From Candidatus Krumholzibacteriia bacterium (lineage in GTDB: Bacteria > Krumholzibacteriota > Krumholzibacteriia > LZORAL124-64-63): DNA of 6,421 bases. The position numbers and the translations under genes are program-made. Under the pieces are notes generated by a model, which did no database searches, was not told the DNA's origin, and worked only from the letters and a program-made list of their open reading frames with translations. Positions 1 through 6,421 of this stretch are shown here, piece after piece; position 1 is the first letter of the stretch; every line of letters starts with the position of its first letter. Location: contig JADGEP010000227.1 of the NCBI GenBank assembly GCA_016744275.1, positions 1-6,421 on the forward strand. Direction: 5' to 3'.

Positions 1-139
1 CGCGCACCCCTTCCGGGAGGATCTCGGCGATCAGCGCGGAGCAGGGATCCCCAGCGTTGAGCACCGCCGCGCCTCCAGCCGGGAGCGCGAGGAAGAGCTG
101 GGCCTTGGCCAGGCTCTCGGCGATGCTCGCGGCGAACAT
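1..139 (-). CDS. Mur-ligase-like fragment (MurF/MurE type), partial at both ends
   Basis: Read on the minus strand from about 139 down to base 2, this stretch gives an uninterrupted peptide of 46 residues that includes ESLAKAQLF, then ALPAGGAAVLNAGDP, then IAEILPEGVR. This matches the pattern around the end of the central ATPase domain of Mur ligases: the AKxxLF helix carrying the lysine that is carbamylated in this family, then LPxxGxAVLNxDDP. MurF is the closest fit by eye, with MurE next; the family's DD is GD here. Mur ligases add amino acids or dipeptides to the UDP-MurNAc peptide in the cytoplasm. By my count 41 of the 46 codons end in G or C, which supports real coding on this strand. 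Going upstream in this frame, a TGA lies at 157-155, so the frame breaks where the cytochrome begins. It runs off the left edge. Seen: peptide, codon bias and stop. Inferred: the family, from memory of its motifs and without a search. Confidence 0.45.
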   Translation of the reverse strand, partial: MFAASIAESLAKAQLFLALPAGGAAVLNAGDPCSALIAEILPEGVR

Positions 140-2291
140 GCGCAACGTGGGCGATCAGGCGACGGCGGTCGACGCCAACGGCGTTGCCGGTGTGGATTTG
201 TTCCTCAGCGGCGATGGCGGCCTGACCTGGAAGCAGCTCGCCAAGGGCCTGCCCAACAGCGGCACCTATGCTCAGTTCGTGCCCAACCTGCCCAGCCCAA
301 ACAGCCTGATGAAGGTGGTGGCCACCGATAACGCTGGCAACGTGGGTGAGGGCGTCAGCCCGGCCGCTTTTGATCTGGCTGCATTTGTGGGCGGTAACGT
401 GCCGACGACCCTGCGTGATTTCGAGTTGTCCGGCACCCAGCCGTTTGGCGCGAACGAACTGGAAGACCCCAGCCAGGTTTGCATCGCCTGCCACGCCGAC
501 TATGACCCGGGGACCGAGCCGTATCACAACTGGCAGGGCAGCATGATGGGCCAGGCCATGCGCGATCCTCTGTACCGGGCCACCGTGGTGGTGGCCGAAC
601 AGTTTGTGCCTGCGGTAGGCGATCTGTGCATTCGCTGTCATTCGCCCGGTGGCTGGCAGGGGGGGCGTTCCCTCGATACGAGCATGGACATGTTGAACGA
701 AACCGATTTTGAAGGCGTGCAGTGCGATTTCTGTCACCGCATGGTTTCGCCGCACTATGTCGATGGTGTCAGTCCGCTGGTCGATCAGCAGATCCTGGCC
801 GATCTGGACGAAATTCCCTTGGACCCGGCCAATGGCCAGTTCATCTACGACCCGGCTCCGGTGCGCCGTGGCCCCTATTCTGACGTTGATGCCAGCCACC
901 AGTGGCTGGAGTCGGACTTCATGCTCAGTGCCGACATGTGCGGCACCTGCCATGACGTCAGCAACCCCGTGTTCATTGCCGGCTCGGGACCGGGCGTCTA
1001 TGACGTCCAGACCCTGGATGAAGCTCATCCGGACGGCAACAAACGCAACATGTTCCCGGTCGAGCGCACTTTCAGCGAGTGGAGCGCCAGCGAGTACGCG
1101 ACCACTGGTGTGTACCAGCCGCAGTTTGCCGGGGACAATCCCGACGGCATGATCTCGACCTGCCAGGATTGCCACATGCGGGACGTGACCGGCGTGGGCT
1201 CGAACCTGTCCGGATCACCGACCCGCATCGATATGGGCGTGCATGATCTGACCGGCGGCAACACCTTTGTGCCGGACATCCTGCTGGATTTTTATCCCGA
1301 TCTGGACCCGGTTGCCCTGGCAGATGGCAAGCAACGGGCTATCGCCATGCTGAGCCTGGCGGCGACCATGGAACTGACCATGACGCCGGTCGATGGCCAA
1401 CCGACCGTGAACGTGCGCATCACCAACGAGACGGGGCACAAGCTGCCTTCGGGTTATCCGGAAGGGCGCCGGGCCTGGTTGAACGTCGAGGCCTATGATG
1501 CCAGTGATTTGAAAGTGTACGAATCGGGCGCCTATGACCCGGCGACTGGTGAGTTGGGGCATGACGAAGCTATCAAGATCTACCACATCGAGCCGGGCAT
1601 TTCGAGCCGCCTGGCACCGATCCTGGGTATGCCGGCTGCACCTTCGTTCCACTTCGCGTTGAATGATACCGTCTACTCGGACAACCGGATTCCGCCGCGG
1701 GGCTTTACCAACGCGGCCTACGAGGCCGTGCAGTCGCCGCCGGTGGCCTACACCTATGCTGACGGACAGTACTGGGACGATACCCAATACGTACTGCCGC
1801 TGAGCGCGGTTCGGGTTGAAGTGACCTATTATTATCAGAGCACTTCGAAGGGCTACATCGAGTTTCTGCGGGATGCCAATACGACCAATACCCTGGGCCA
1901 GGAGTTGTATGATTCCTGGGCCAATCACGGCCGCAGCGCGCCGGTGGTGATGGCGCAGCAGGCCGCCCTGCTGGATGTTTCTGCCGCTCCGGATGAAATA
2001 GATCTGCCGCGGGTGACCTCGTTGGCGCAGAACTACCCCAACCCGTTCAATCCCCAGACCTGGATTGACTTTTCGTTGCCGGCGCGTGGCCCTGTCAGCC
2101 TGCGTATCTATGATGAGCGAGGCGCCCTGGTGCGCAGTCTGGTGGACGAGTCGGACCTGGCGGTGGGCGCCCATCACCAGCTGTGGGACGGTCGGGACAA
2201 CGCCGGGCGATCGACCGCCTCGGGGGTGTACCACTACGTGCTGAAAACTGCCCAGGGGCAGTTGAGCCGAAAGATGACCTTGGTCAGGTGA
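3..2291 (+). CDS. Secreted pentahaem c-type cytochrome with C-terminal T9SS-type sorting domain (5' end not in window)
   Basis: This is probably an exported electron-transfer protein. Residues are numbered from the TTG at 57, but the frame stays open to the left edge and that TTG is not a convincing start. Five CXXCH haem-binding motifs are visible: CIACH 142-146, CIRCH 191-195, CDFCH 223-227, CGTCH 295-299 and CQDCH 369-373. Their spacing, with HNWQGSMMGQAMRDPLY before the second, resembles cytochrome c554-like multihaem proteins of environmental bacteria. Residues ~38-107 form an Ig-like or BNR-like beta segment (GVAGVDLFLSGDGG, then ATDNAGN). A second beta region follows the haems and contains GHKLPSGYPEGRR at 460-472. 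Residues 656-744 are a FlgD-like/type A sorting domain, starting LAQNYPNPFNP and ending SRKMTLVR, which implies export across the outer membrane. Haem attachment needs export to the periplasm, yet no Sec signal peptide is readable, and the first ~35 residues overlap an antisense Mur-ligase-like fragment. The true N-terminus is therefore lost or misjoined. The electron donor and acceptor cannot be told from sequence; a surface redox role is inference. Confidence 0.85.
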   Translation, partial: RTPSGRISAISAEQGSPALSTAAPPAGSARKSWALARLSAMLAANMRNVGDQATAVDANGVAGVDLFLSGDGGLTWKQLAKGLPNSGTYAQFVPNLPSPNSLMKVVATDNAGNVGEGVSPAAFDLAAFVGGNVPTTLRDFELSGTQPFGANELEDPSQVCIACHADYDPGTEPYHNWQGSMMGQAMRDPLYRATVVVAEQFVPAVGDLCIRCHSPGGWQGGRSLDTSMDMLNETDFEGVQCDFCHRMVSPHYVDGVSPLVDQQILADLDEIPLDPANGQFIYDPAPVRRGPYSDVDASHQWLESDFMLSADMCGTCHDVSNPVFIAGSGPGVYDVQTLDEAHPDGNKRNMFPVERTFSEWSASEYATTGVYQPQFAGDNPDGMISTCQDCHMRDVTGVGSNLSGSPTRIDMGVHDLTGGNTFVPDILLDFYPDLDPVALADGKQRAIAMLSLAATMELTMTPVDGQPTVNVRITNETGHKLPSGYPEGRRAWLNVEAYDASDLKVYESGAYDPATGELGHDEAIKIYHIEPGISSRLAPILGMPAAPSFHFALNDTVYSDNRIPPRGFTNAAYEAVQSPPVAYTYADGQYWDDTQYVLPLSAVRVEVTYYYQSTSKGYIEFLRDANTTNTLGQELYDSWANHGRSAPVVMAQQAALLDVSAAPDEIDLPRVTSLAQNYPNPFNPQTWIDFSLPARGPVSLRIYDERGALVRSLVDESDLAVGAHHQLWDGRDNAGRSTASGVYHYVLKTAQGQLSRKMTLVR

Positions 2292-2324
2292 TTTTGGAAC
2301 CTGGGTATGCTGGCTGAAAAAAGG

Positions 2325-2349
2325 CCGCCGACCTGTTATGGGTCGGCGG
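2325..2349 (+). terminator. Intrinsic terminator after the cytochrome gene
   Basis: A perfect 9-bp stem, ccgccgacc (2325-2333) with ggtcggcgg (2341-2349), encloses a 7-base loop. It is followed by tttcgttt (2350-2357) and preceded by six A residues (2317-2322). It lies 33 bases after the cytochrome stop. The T tract is interrupted by CG, but stem strength and position make a rho-independent terminator likely. It would separate cytochrome transcription from the transporter gene downstream. Confidence 0.8.
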
Positions 2350-2450
2350 TTTCGTTTGCGGTGTTGCTGGCGCGTCTTTACGTGGTGAGGCTTCCGTGCT
2401 AGCTTGCCCGCATAGACCAACCTGAGACGGCGGCGCACTCCCCAATCCTT

Positions 2451-2455
2451 GGAAA
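2451..2455 (+). promoter_or_regulatory. Probable ribosome binding site of the transporter gene
   Basis: GGAAA lies 8 bases before the ATG at 2464, which favours that ATG over the in-frame TTG at 2449, since the TTG overlaps this site. The rest of the 2292-2463 gap holds the terminator and no convincing -35/-10 pair, so the promoter could not be placed. Confidence 0.5.
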
Positions 2456-2463
2456 CTGATTCT

Positions 2464-4260
2464 ATGGAACATTTGCATCTGAATGATTGGCTGGTCATCG
2501 GCGTCTATGTCCTGGTGACAGTGGCGTTGGGGTTGGGATTCCGCAAACGCGCTTCCGAATCAACCGAGCAATATTTCCTGTCTGGCCGCAGCCTGCCCTG
2601 GTGGGTGTTGGGCACCAGCATGGTGGCGACAACATTTGCCGCCGATACGCCCTTGGCGGTGACGGGTTTCATCCGGGATCACGGCATCTGGTACAACTGG
2701 TTTGGTTGGCACTATGTGTTGAGCCAAATGCTGGCGGTGTTTCTTTTTTCGCGTTTTTGGCGCCGGGCCGAGGTGCTGACTGACAATGAGCTGATCGAGA
2801 TGCGCTACAGTGGCAAGCCGGCCGCCTTTCTGCGCGGTTTCAAAGCCAGCTATTTTGCTCTGCTCTACAACTTCATTGTGCTCGGTTGGGTGCTCAAAGG
2901 CATGGGCACGGTGGCTGAAGCGGTGCTGGGCATTGACCCTCAGGTCGCCGTCATCGGAGGTGCCGCTCTGGCCCTCTCATACGCCCTGTTGGCTGGATTC
3001 TGGGGTGTGGTGATCACCGATGTGATCCAGTTCTTCCTGGCCATGGCAGGTTCGATTTCCGTATCGGTGCTGGCGGTCAAACATGTCGGCGGCGTGGCTG
3101 AATTGAAGCAACGCTTGACTGAGTCACCGCTGTTCACCGACAACACCCTGGCTTTCATTCCTGGTGGTGGGTTGGGCCTGGAGTCGGATTTTTTCAAGTT
3201 TCTGATTTTTGTTTCGCTGATGTGGTGGGCCAGCCACAACGCCGACGGTGGAGGCTACCTGATTCAGCGCATGGCCGCTGCCAAAAATGAACGGCACGCC
3301 CGCGGCGCCACCCTCTGGTTTGTGGTAGCCAACAATGCGCTGCGCTACTGGCCGTGGATCATGACGGCCCTGGTCTCACTGGTCTTGTTTCCGGCCATGC
3401 CCGATGGCCGGGGAGACGAGGCTGCCTATCCGTTGGTCATGCTGGAAGTGCTGGGGCCGGGCCTGTTGGGCCTGCTGTTGGTTTCGTTTTTCGCGGCCTT
3501 CATGTCGACCATCGATACGCACCTGAATTGGGGCGCGAGTTATCTGGTGAATGACATTTTCAAACGATTCATGAAACCGGATGCCTCCCAGAAGCAGTTG
3601 GTGCTGGTGGCCAAATTGTGCGTCCTGATGATGATGATTTGCGCAGTGATCGTGGCCTTTTTCCTATCGAGCATCGGCAAAGCGTGGCTCTTTGTTTGGG
3701 CCATGGGGGCGGGCATTGGGCCCGTGTTGATTTTGCGCTGGTTCTGGTGGCGCATCAACGCATGGAGCGAGATTGCGGCCCTGGCTTCATCCGTAACCCT
3801 GGCCGTCGGATTCGAAGTCGTAGCTGCCATTCAGCGGGGTTCTGAGTACAAGCTTTTTGCCACGCCGATGCTGTGGGGTGATGTGGAACTGGGCACCCAT
3901 CACAAGGCCATGATTCTGGTGCCGGTGACCATCGCGGTGTGGCTGACAGTGACCTTGTTGACCAAACCGGTGGATAATCTGCGCCTGGCGACATTCTACG
4001 CCAAGGTGCGTCCTGGTGGTTTTTGGGGGCCGGTGGCCCAGGGAAATCCCGAAGTCAAATGCGACGGTTTCCGTTGGTCGCGTCTGTTGGTCTGGTTGCT
4101 GGGCAGTCTCGGCGTCTACGGCTTGATTTTTGGCCTGGGCAAGGTGGTGCTCGGGGCGAGCGCCGAGGCCATTCCGTTGTTTGGTCTGGGGTTGCTCGGG
4201 ATGCTGGCTGTCATCTGGGAGTTGCGCCGCAAGGATCAGGCTGAGCCGGCTGATTCCTGA
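2464..4260 (+). CDS. Sodium:solute symporter family (SSS/SLC5) transporter
   Basis: This is an inner-membrane secondary transporter, expected to couple uptake of an organic solute to the inward sodium gradient. The 598-residue protein starts at the ATG preceded by GGAAA, and it is hydrophobic almost throughout, with the many-helix pattern of the LeuT-fold SSS family. The N-terminus has the family pattern: a first helix (~9-26), EQYFLSGRSLPWW, then TSMVATTFAADTPL (51-64). The G-W-G-V-V-I-T-D-V-I-Q motif ends at Q189, and QRMAAAKNERHARGA is the usual loop after a later helix. MSTIDT (347-352) aligns with the PutP segment whose Ser-Thr pair helps bind sodium; here the pair is S348-T349. The C-terminal P-x-D-x-L-x-x-FY pattern before two last helices resembles sugar or SGLT-like members. 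At the position I align with the PutP sodium aspartate a Thr is found, so PutP itself is unlikely. The substrate cannot be assigned. The gene lies after a terminator and overlaps the kinase gene tail-to-tail by 25 bases. Confidence 0.9.
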   Translation: MEHLHLNDWLVIGVYVLVTVALGLGFRKRASESTEQYFLSGRSLPWWVLGTSMVATTFAADTPLAVTGFIRDHGIWYNWFGWHYVLSQMLAVFLFSRFWRRAEVLTDNELIEMRYSGKPAAFLRGFKASYFALLYNFIVLGWVLKGMGTVAEAVLGIDPQVAVIGGAALALSYALLAGFWGVVITDVIQFFLAMAGSISVSVLAVKHVGGVAELKQRLTESPLFTDNTLAFIPGGGLGLESDFFKFLIFVSLMWWASHNADGGGYLIQRMAAAKNERHARGATLWFVVANNALRYWPWIMTALVSLVLFPAMPDGRGDEAAYPLVMLEVLGPGLLGLLLVSFFAAFMSTIDTHLNWGASYLVNDIFKRFMKPDASQKQLVLVAKLCVLMMMICAVIVAFFLSSIGKAWLFVWAMGAGIGPVLILRWFWWRINAWSEIAALASSVTLAVGFEVVAAIQRGSEYKLFATPMLWGDVELGTHHKAMILVPVTIAVWLTVTLLTKPVDNLRLATFYAKVRPGGFWGPVAQGNPEVKCDGFRWSRLLVWLLGSLGVYGLIFGLGKVVLGASAEAIPLFGLGLLGMLAVIWELRRKDQAEPADS

Positions 4261-5825
4261 GCCAACGAGAGATTTTCGTCCTGCGCCTGGTTGAGCTGAA
4301 AGCGGAAAGTCGTGCCTTGGCCAACCCGACTCTCGACCCGGAGAATGCTGTTGTGTCCGGCAACGATTTTGGCGGCGCTGGCCAGACCGAGGCCTGAGCT
4401 TTGGCCCAAGTGGTGGCCGTTGCCCAGTTGGTCCGGATCTGCCATCAGGCGGGTGCGGCTTTCATCCCCAGTGAAGAAGCGGTCAAAAATGTGGGGCAAA
4501 TCCGAGGCCGGAATGCCGCGCCCGGTGTCGCGCACCGAGATGCCCACCCGTTCCCCAATCTTTTCGACACCAATGACAACCGAGCCGCCGGGATCGTTGA
4601 ATTTGATGCCGTTTTCGATGAGGTTTTGCAGGACCTGGGCGACCTGCAAGGGATCCGCCTGAACCAGCGCCACGTCGTCATCGACATCCAAATCCAAGGT
4701 CACACTTTGTTCCGATGCCAGGCCTTCGAATCGGACCAGAACGCTGTCGGCCAACTCCACGATGGAAAACTCTTCGATCTGAAACGTTGCCTGGCCCGAA
4801 TCGAAGCGGGAGAGAACCAACATGCGCTCGACCAAGCGGTCGAGGTGGTCGAGGTTGCCGGTGATGATCTTCAGGAATCTCTCTCGTGACTTGGGATCCA
4901 CCTTGCGGCCATCCATGAGCATGGTTTCCACATAACCGCGCATGCTGGCCATGGGAGTGCGCAGGTCGTGGCTCACGTTGGCGATCAATTGGCGTTGGAA
5001 TTGCTCTTTTTGGCGCAGCTTTTCAACCATGACTTCGATGCGTTCAGCCATGCTGTTGAAGTTGCGGCCCAGGGTGCCGATTTCGTCAGTGCTGCGGGTG
5101 CGAACACGATGACTGAGTTCGCCGGCGGCAAAGGCGTCCACGCCGGCAGACAGTCGCTGCACTCGGCGGCCGGTCCAGGCCATGATCAGCAGAGCCGTGA
5201 TGGCTGAGTAGGCCAATAGGCCAATCAATGCCTTGAAAATATTGTTCTGAGTCGAAAGCATGCGCGAGTCGGCATTCAGATCCTCACTGCTGATCGTCAG
5301 CGGGTAATAGGCGGCGACCAGGTATCCGGCCAGTTCCTGGGTGCCCGCTGGTTGGATCAGGTCCACTTCGAAAATGCGGTTCTCGTAGGCGTCGGCCACA
5401 TCGGCGATGGGATAGGATGAGTAGTCCCAGTCTTCCTTGCTCATGTCCTGCAACAGTTCCGCAGACACGGCCGGTACCGCCATCGCCAGACTGTCCGGTG
5501 AAGATGAGTGGAGGTGGCGGCCAGCGGTATCAAAGACAATCAATTCGACGTCGTATCCACTGACTTGGGCGCCATATGCCATCACCTGGGCGGCAGTGCC
5601 TGCAGAGTCGTCGGCGAATTCAGCAAGCTCGGTGGCCAGTTGATCCAACTCGGCTTCCGACAAATTCTCGTACCAATCCTGTTCCGCATCATCTTCGTAG
5701 GGATTAAAAATCGTTCTTTCGATCCAGAAATAGTAGGCACCCAGGCTGATGGTGATCAGCAAGAGAAAGGTGGCAGAAATGCGGAACAACAGCGTGTTCG
5801 CAAAATGGGGCAATTGGAGTCGCAT
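4236..5825 (-). CDS. Membrane-bound sensor histidine kinase (HAMP-HisKA-HATPase)
   Basis: This is the sensor of a two-component system: it autophosphorylates on histidine and passes the phosphate to the adjacent regulator. From the ATG at 5825 it has 529 residues. Transmembrane helix 1 spans ~11-34 and helix 2 ~197-217, and between them lies a ~160-residue, acid-rich extracytoplasmic domain that I do not recognise. A HAMP linker follows (~218-270), then the H box IANVSHDLRTPM with H286. The N box is NLIENGIKFN (N405), the G1 box DTGRGIP (433-439), the F box IFDRFF, and the G2 box GQSSGLGLA (474-482). All catalytic boxes are present. The segment between F and G2 looks about a dozen residues longer than in typical PhoR-like kinases. 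The start is uncertain: an in-frame ATG at 5843 would add six residues, and both have only weak, distant Shine-Dalgarno-like bases. A longer reading to 5936 would overlap the regulator gene and is unlikely. It is probably co-transcribed with the response regulator 71 bases upstream. The stimulus is unknown. Confidence 0.9.
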   Translation of the reverse strand: MRLQLPHFANTLLFRISATFLLLITISLGAYYFWIERTIFNPYEDDAEQDWYENLSEAELDQLATELAEFADDSAGTAAQVMAYGAQVSGYDVELIVFDTAGRHLHSSSPDSLAMAVPAVSAELLQDMSKEDWDYSSYPIADVADAYENRIFEVDLIQPAGTQELAGYLVAAYYPLTISSEDLNADSRMLSTQNNIFKALIGLLAYSAITALLIMAWTGRRVQRLSAGVDAFAAGELSHRVRTRSTDEIGTLGRNFNSMAERIEVMVEKLRQKEQFQRQLIANVSHDLRTPMASMRGYVETMLMDGRKVDPKSRERFLKIITGNLDHLDRLVERMLVLSRFDSGQATFQIEEFSIVELADSVLVRFEGLASEQSVTLDLDVDDDVALVQADPLQVAQVLQNLIENGIKFNDPGGSVVIGVEKIGERVGISVRDTGRGIPASDLPHIFDRFFTGDESRTRLMADPDQLGNGHHLGQSSGLGLASAAKIVAGHNSILRVESRVGQGTTFRFQLNQAQDENLSLAQESAGSA

Positions 5826-5860
5826 ACTAGTTGTCGTTCCCATCTTTAGGGGCGCCTTTG

Positions 5861-5890
5861 CCGGTCCGGAATTGTCGGTAGGTGGACCGG
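5861..5890 (-). other. Inverted repeat between regulator and kinase genes
   Basis: A perfect 7-bp inverted repeat, ccggtcc (5861-5867) and ggaccgg (5884-5890), has a 16-base spacer. It lies just after the regulator stop and ahead of the kinase start. There is no T tract, so it is not an intrinsic terminator. It could be an mRNA hairpin that adjusts kinase expression relative to the regulator, or it may be chance. Confidence 0.35.
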
Positions 5891-5896
5891 TCGCTT

Positions 5897-6421
5897 CTAC
5901 AGGAATTCTTCGGTGAACCGGTAGCCGATGCCCCAAACCGTCAAGATCAAGCGTGGGCGATTGGGATTGTTTTCAACCTTGTTGCGCAGGCGGTTGACGT
6001 GCGAATTGACCGTGTGTTCGTAAACGTCAGAGTCCTGGTCCCAAACGATGTCCAGCAGTTGGCGTCGGCTAAAAGTGCGCCCCGGACGCGAGGCCAACGT
6101 GTAGAGCAGGTCGTATTCCTTTACCGTCAGTTGCACCGGTTCGCCACCGACCTGAACCTTGCGCTTGCCGTGGTCAATCTTCAGCGGACCTTGATCGAGG
6201 ATGCGGTCGCCCGAACTGATGCGCGCCAATTCTTCTGCCCTCTCAATGCGCCGATGCAGCACCTTGATGCGGGCCGTCAATTCCCGGATGCTGAAGGGCT
6301 TGGTCAGGTAGTCGTCGCAACCCAACTCCAGGCCCAAAACCTTGTCCGCTTCTTCGGCGCGAGCGGTGAGCATCAACACCGGCGTACGGGTGTCTCCGGT
6401 GCGGATCTCACGCAGCACATC
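5897..6421 (-). CDS. OmpR/PhoB-family response regulator, N-terminus cut by window edge
   Basis: This is a DNA-binding transcription regulator, the partner of the histidine kinase downstream. The window holds 174 residues: the second half of the receiver domain and the whole output domain. The frame is open at the right edge (first codon GAT at 6421-6419, Asp), so the GTG just inside is an internal Val, not a start. Counting from that GTG, the conserved receiver Thr is T18 in LMLTARA and the conserved Lys is K40 in CDDYLTKPFS; the phosphoacceptor Asp lies outside the window. After a linker, the winged-helix domain runs from about residue 73, with LTVKEYDLLYTLASRPG, a recognition-helix region VNSHVNRLRNKVE, and the closing wing TVWGIGYRF near the C-terminus. 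These features are diagnostic of the OmpR/PhoB subfamily. The gene is first in the visible part of a leftward operon with the kinase. Target genes cannot be read from this window. Confidence 0.93.
   Translation of the reverse strand, partial: DVLREIRTGDTRTPVLMLTARAEEADKVLGLELGCDDYLTKPFSIRELTARIKVLHRRIERAEELARISSGDRILDQGPLKIDHGKRKVQVGGEPVQLTVKEYDLLYTLASRPGRTFSRRQLLDIVWDQDSDVYEHTVNSHVNRLRNKVENNPNRPRLILTVWGIGYRFTEEFL

Noticed and set aside
2364..2402. Possible promoter for the transporter gene (ttgctg as -35, tgctag as -10)
   Set aside because: The two elements are about 27 bases apart, and no acceptable pair at 16-18 spacing was found; vegetative promoters in this lineage may also differ from the E. 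coli consensus.
2449..2463. TTG start for the transporter, giving five extra residues
   Set aside because: The TTG overlaps the likely Shine-Dalgarno GGAAA; the ATG at 2464 is correctly spaced behind it.
1215..2498. A 427-codon open frame on the minus strand across the cytochrome gene
   Set aside because: It lies antisense to a clearly coding frame with haem motifs and a sorting domain, its translation is rich in Arg, His and Gln without domain character, and it runs through the terminator hairpin. It is a by-product of codon bias.
4235..4260. Small hairpin (atcag...ctgat or tcagg...cctga) at the convergent gene ends as a bidirectional terminator
   Set aside because: The stem is only 5 bp before mismatches, and no T tract follows on either strand.
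4401..4889. A 162-codon plus-strand open frame inside the kinase gene
   Set aside because: It is antisense to the conserved HATPase and HisKA regions and has no recognisable motifs of its own.
5826..5936. Extension of the kinase N-terminus up to an in-frame start at 5936
   Set aside because: It would overlap the regulator's conserved C-terminus by 40 bases and adds a Pro/Arg-rich stretch without family character; MRLQLPHF followed by the first membrane helix is the natural beginning.

Overview
The window suggests a bacterium of the Fibrobacteres-Chlorobi-Bacteroidetes (FCB) supergroup or a neighbouring candidate phylum such as Krumholzibacteriota or Eisenbacteria. The main clue is the secreted cytochrome at the left, which ends in a FlgD-like/type A sorting domain with the signature QNYPNPFNP. 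Such domains are typical of cargo of the type IX secretion system (T9SS) and related outer-surface systems. G+C looks close to 60% by eye, except for the first ~140 bases, which are clearly richer. The phylum-level placement is inference; the domain itself is directly readable.

Layout: (a) 1 to ~150: a short GC-rich stretch whose best reading is on the minus strand, as a piece of a Mur-ligase-like (MurF/MurE type) protein. It sits head-on against the next gene and looks like a chimeric join or rearrangement. (b) up to 2291, plus strand: a multihaem c-type cytochrome with five CXXCH motifs, an N-terminal Ig-like segment and a C-terminal sorting domain. Its true N-terminus and signal peptide are not in the window. 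(c) 2292-2463: an intergenic region with a strong hairpin terminator and the ribosome binding site of the next gene. (d) 2464-4260, plus strand: a sodium:solute symporter family (SSS/SLC5) transporter of 598 aa. (e) 4236-5825, minus strand: a membrane-bound sensor histidine kinase, overlapping the transporter tail-to-tail by 25 bases. (f) 5897-6421, minus strand: an OmpR/PhoB-type response regulator cut off by the right edge, upstream of the kinase in the same operon.

The regulator and kinase form a standard two-component pair, transcribed leftward from a promoter beyond the right edge. The cytochrome and transporter are transcribed rightward but are separated by a terminator, so they are probably independent units. 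Nothing in the sequence ties the two-component system to the transporter or cytochrome apart from proximity. I do not see a previously undescribed system here. The most noteworthy signals are the antisense Mur-ligase fragment at the left edge, the surface-targeted pentahaem cytochrome, and an enlarged ATP-lid segment in the kinase.
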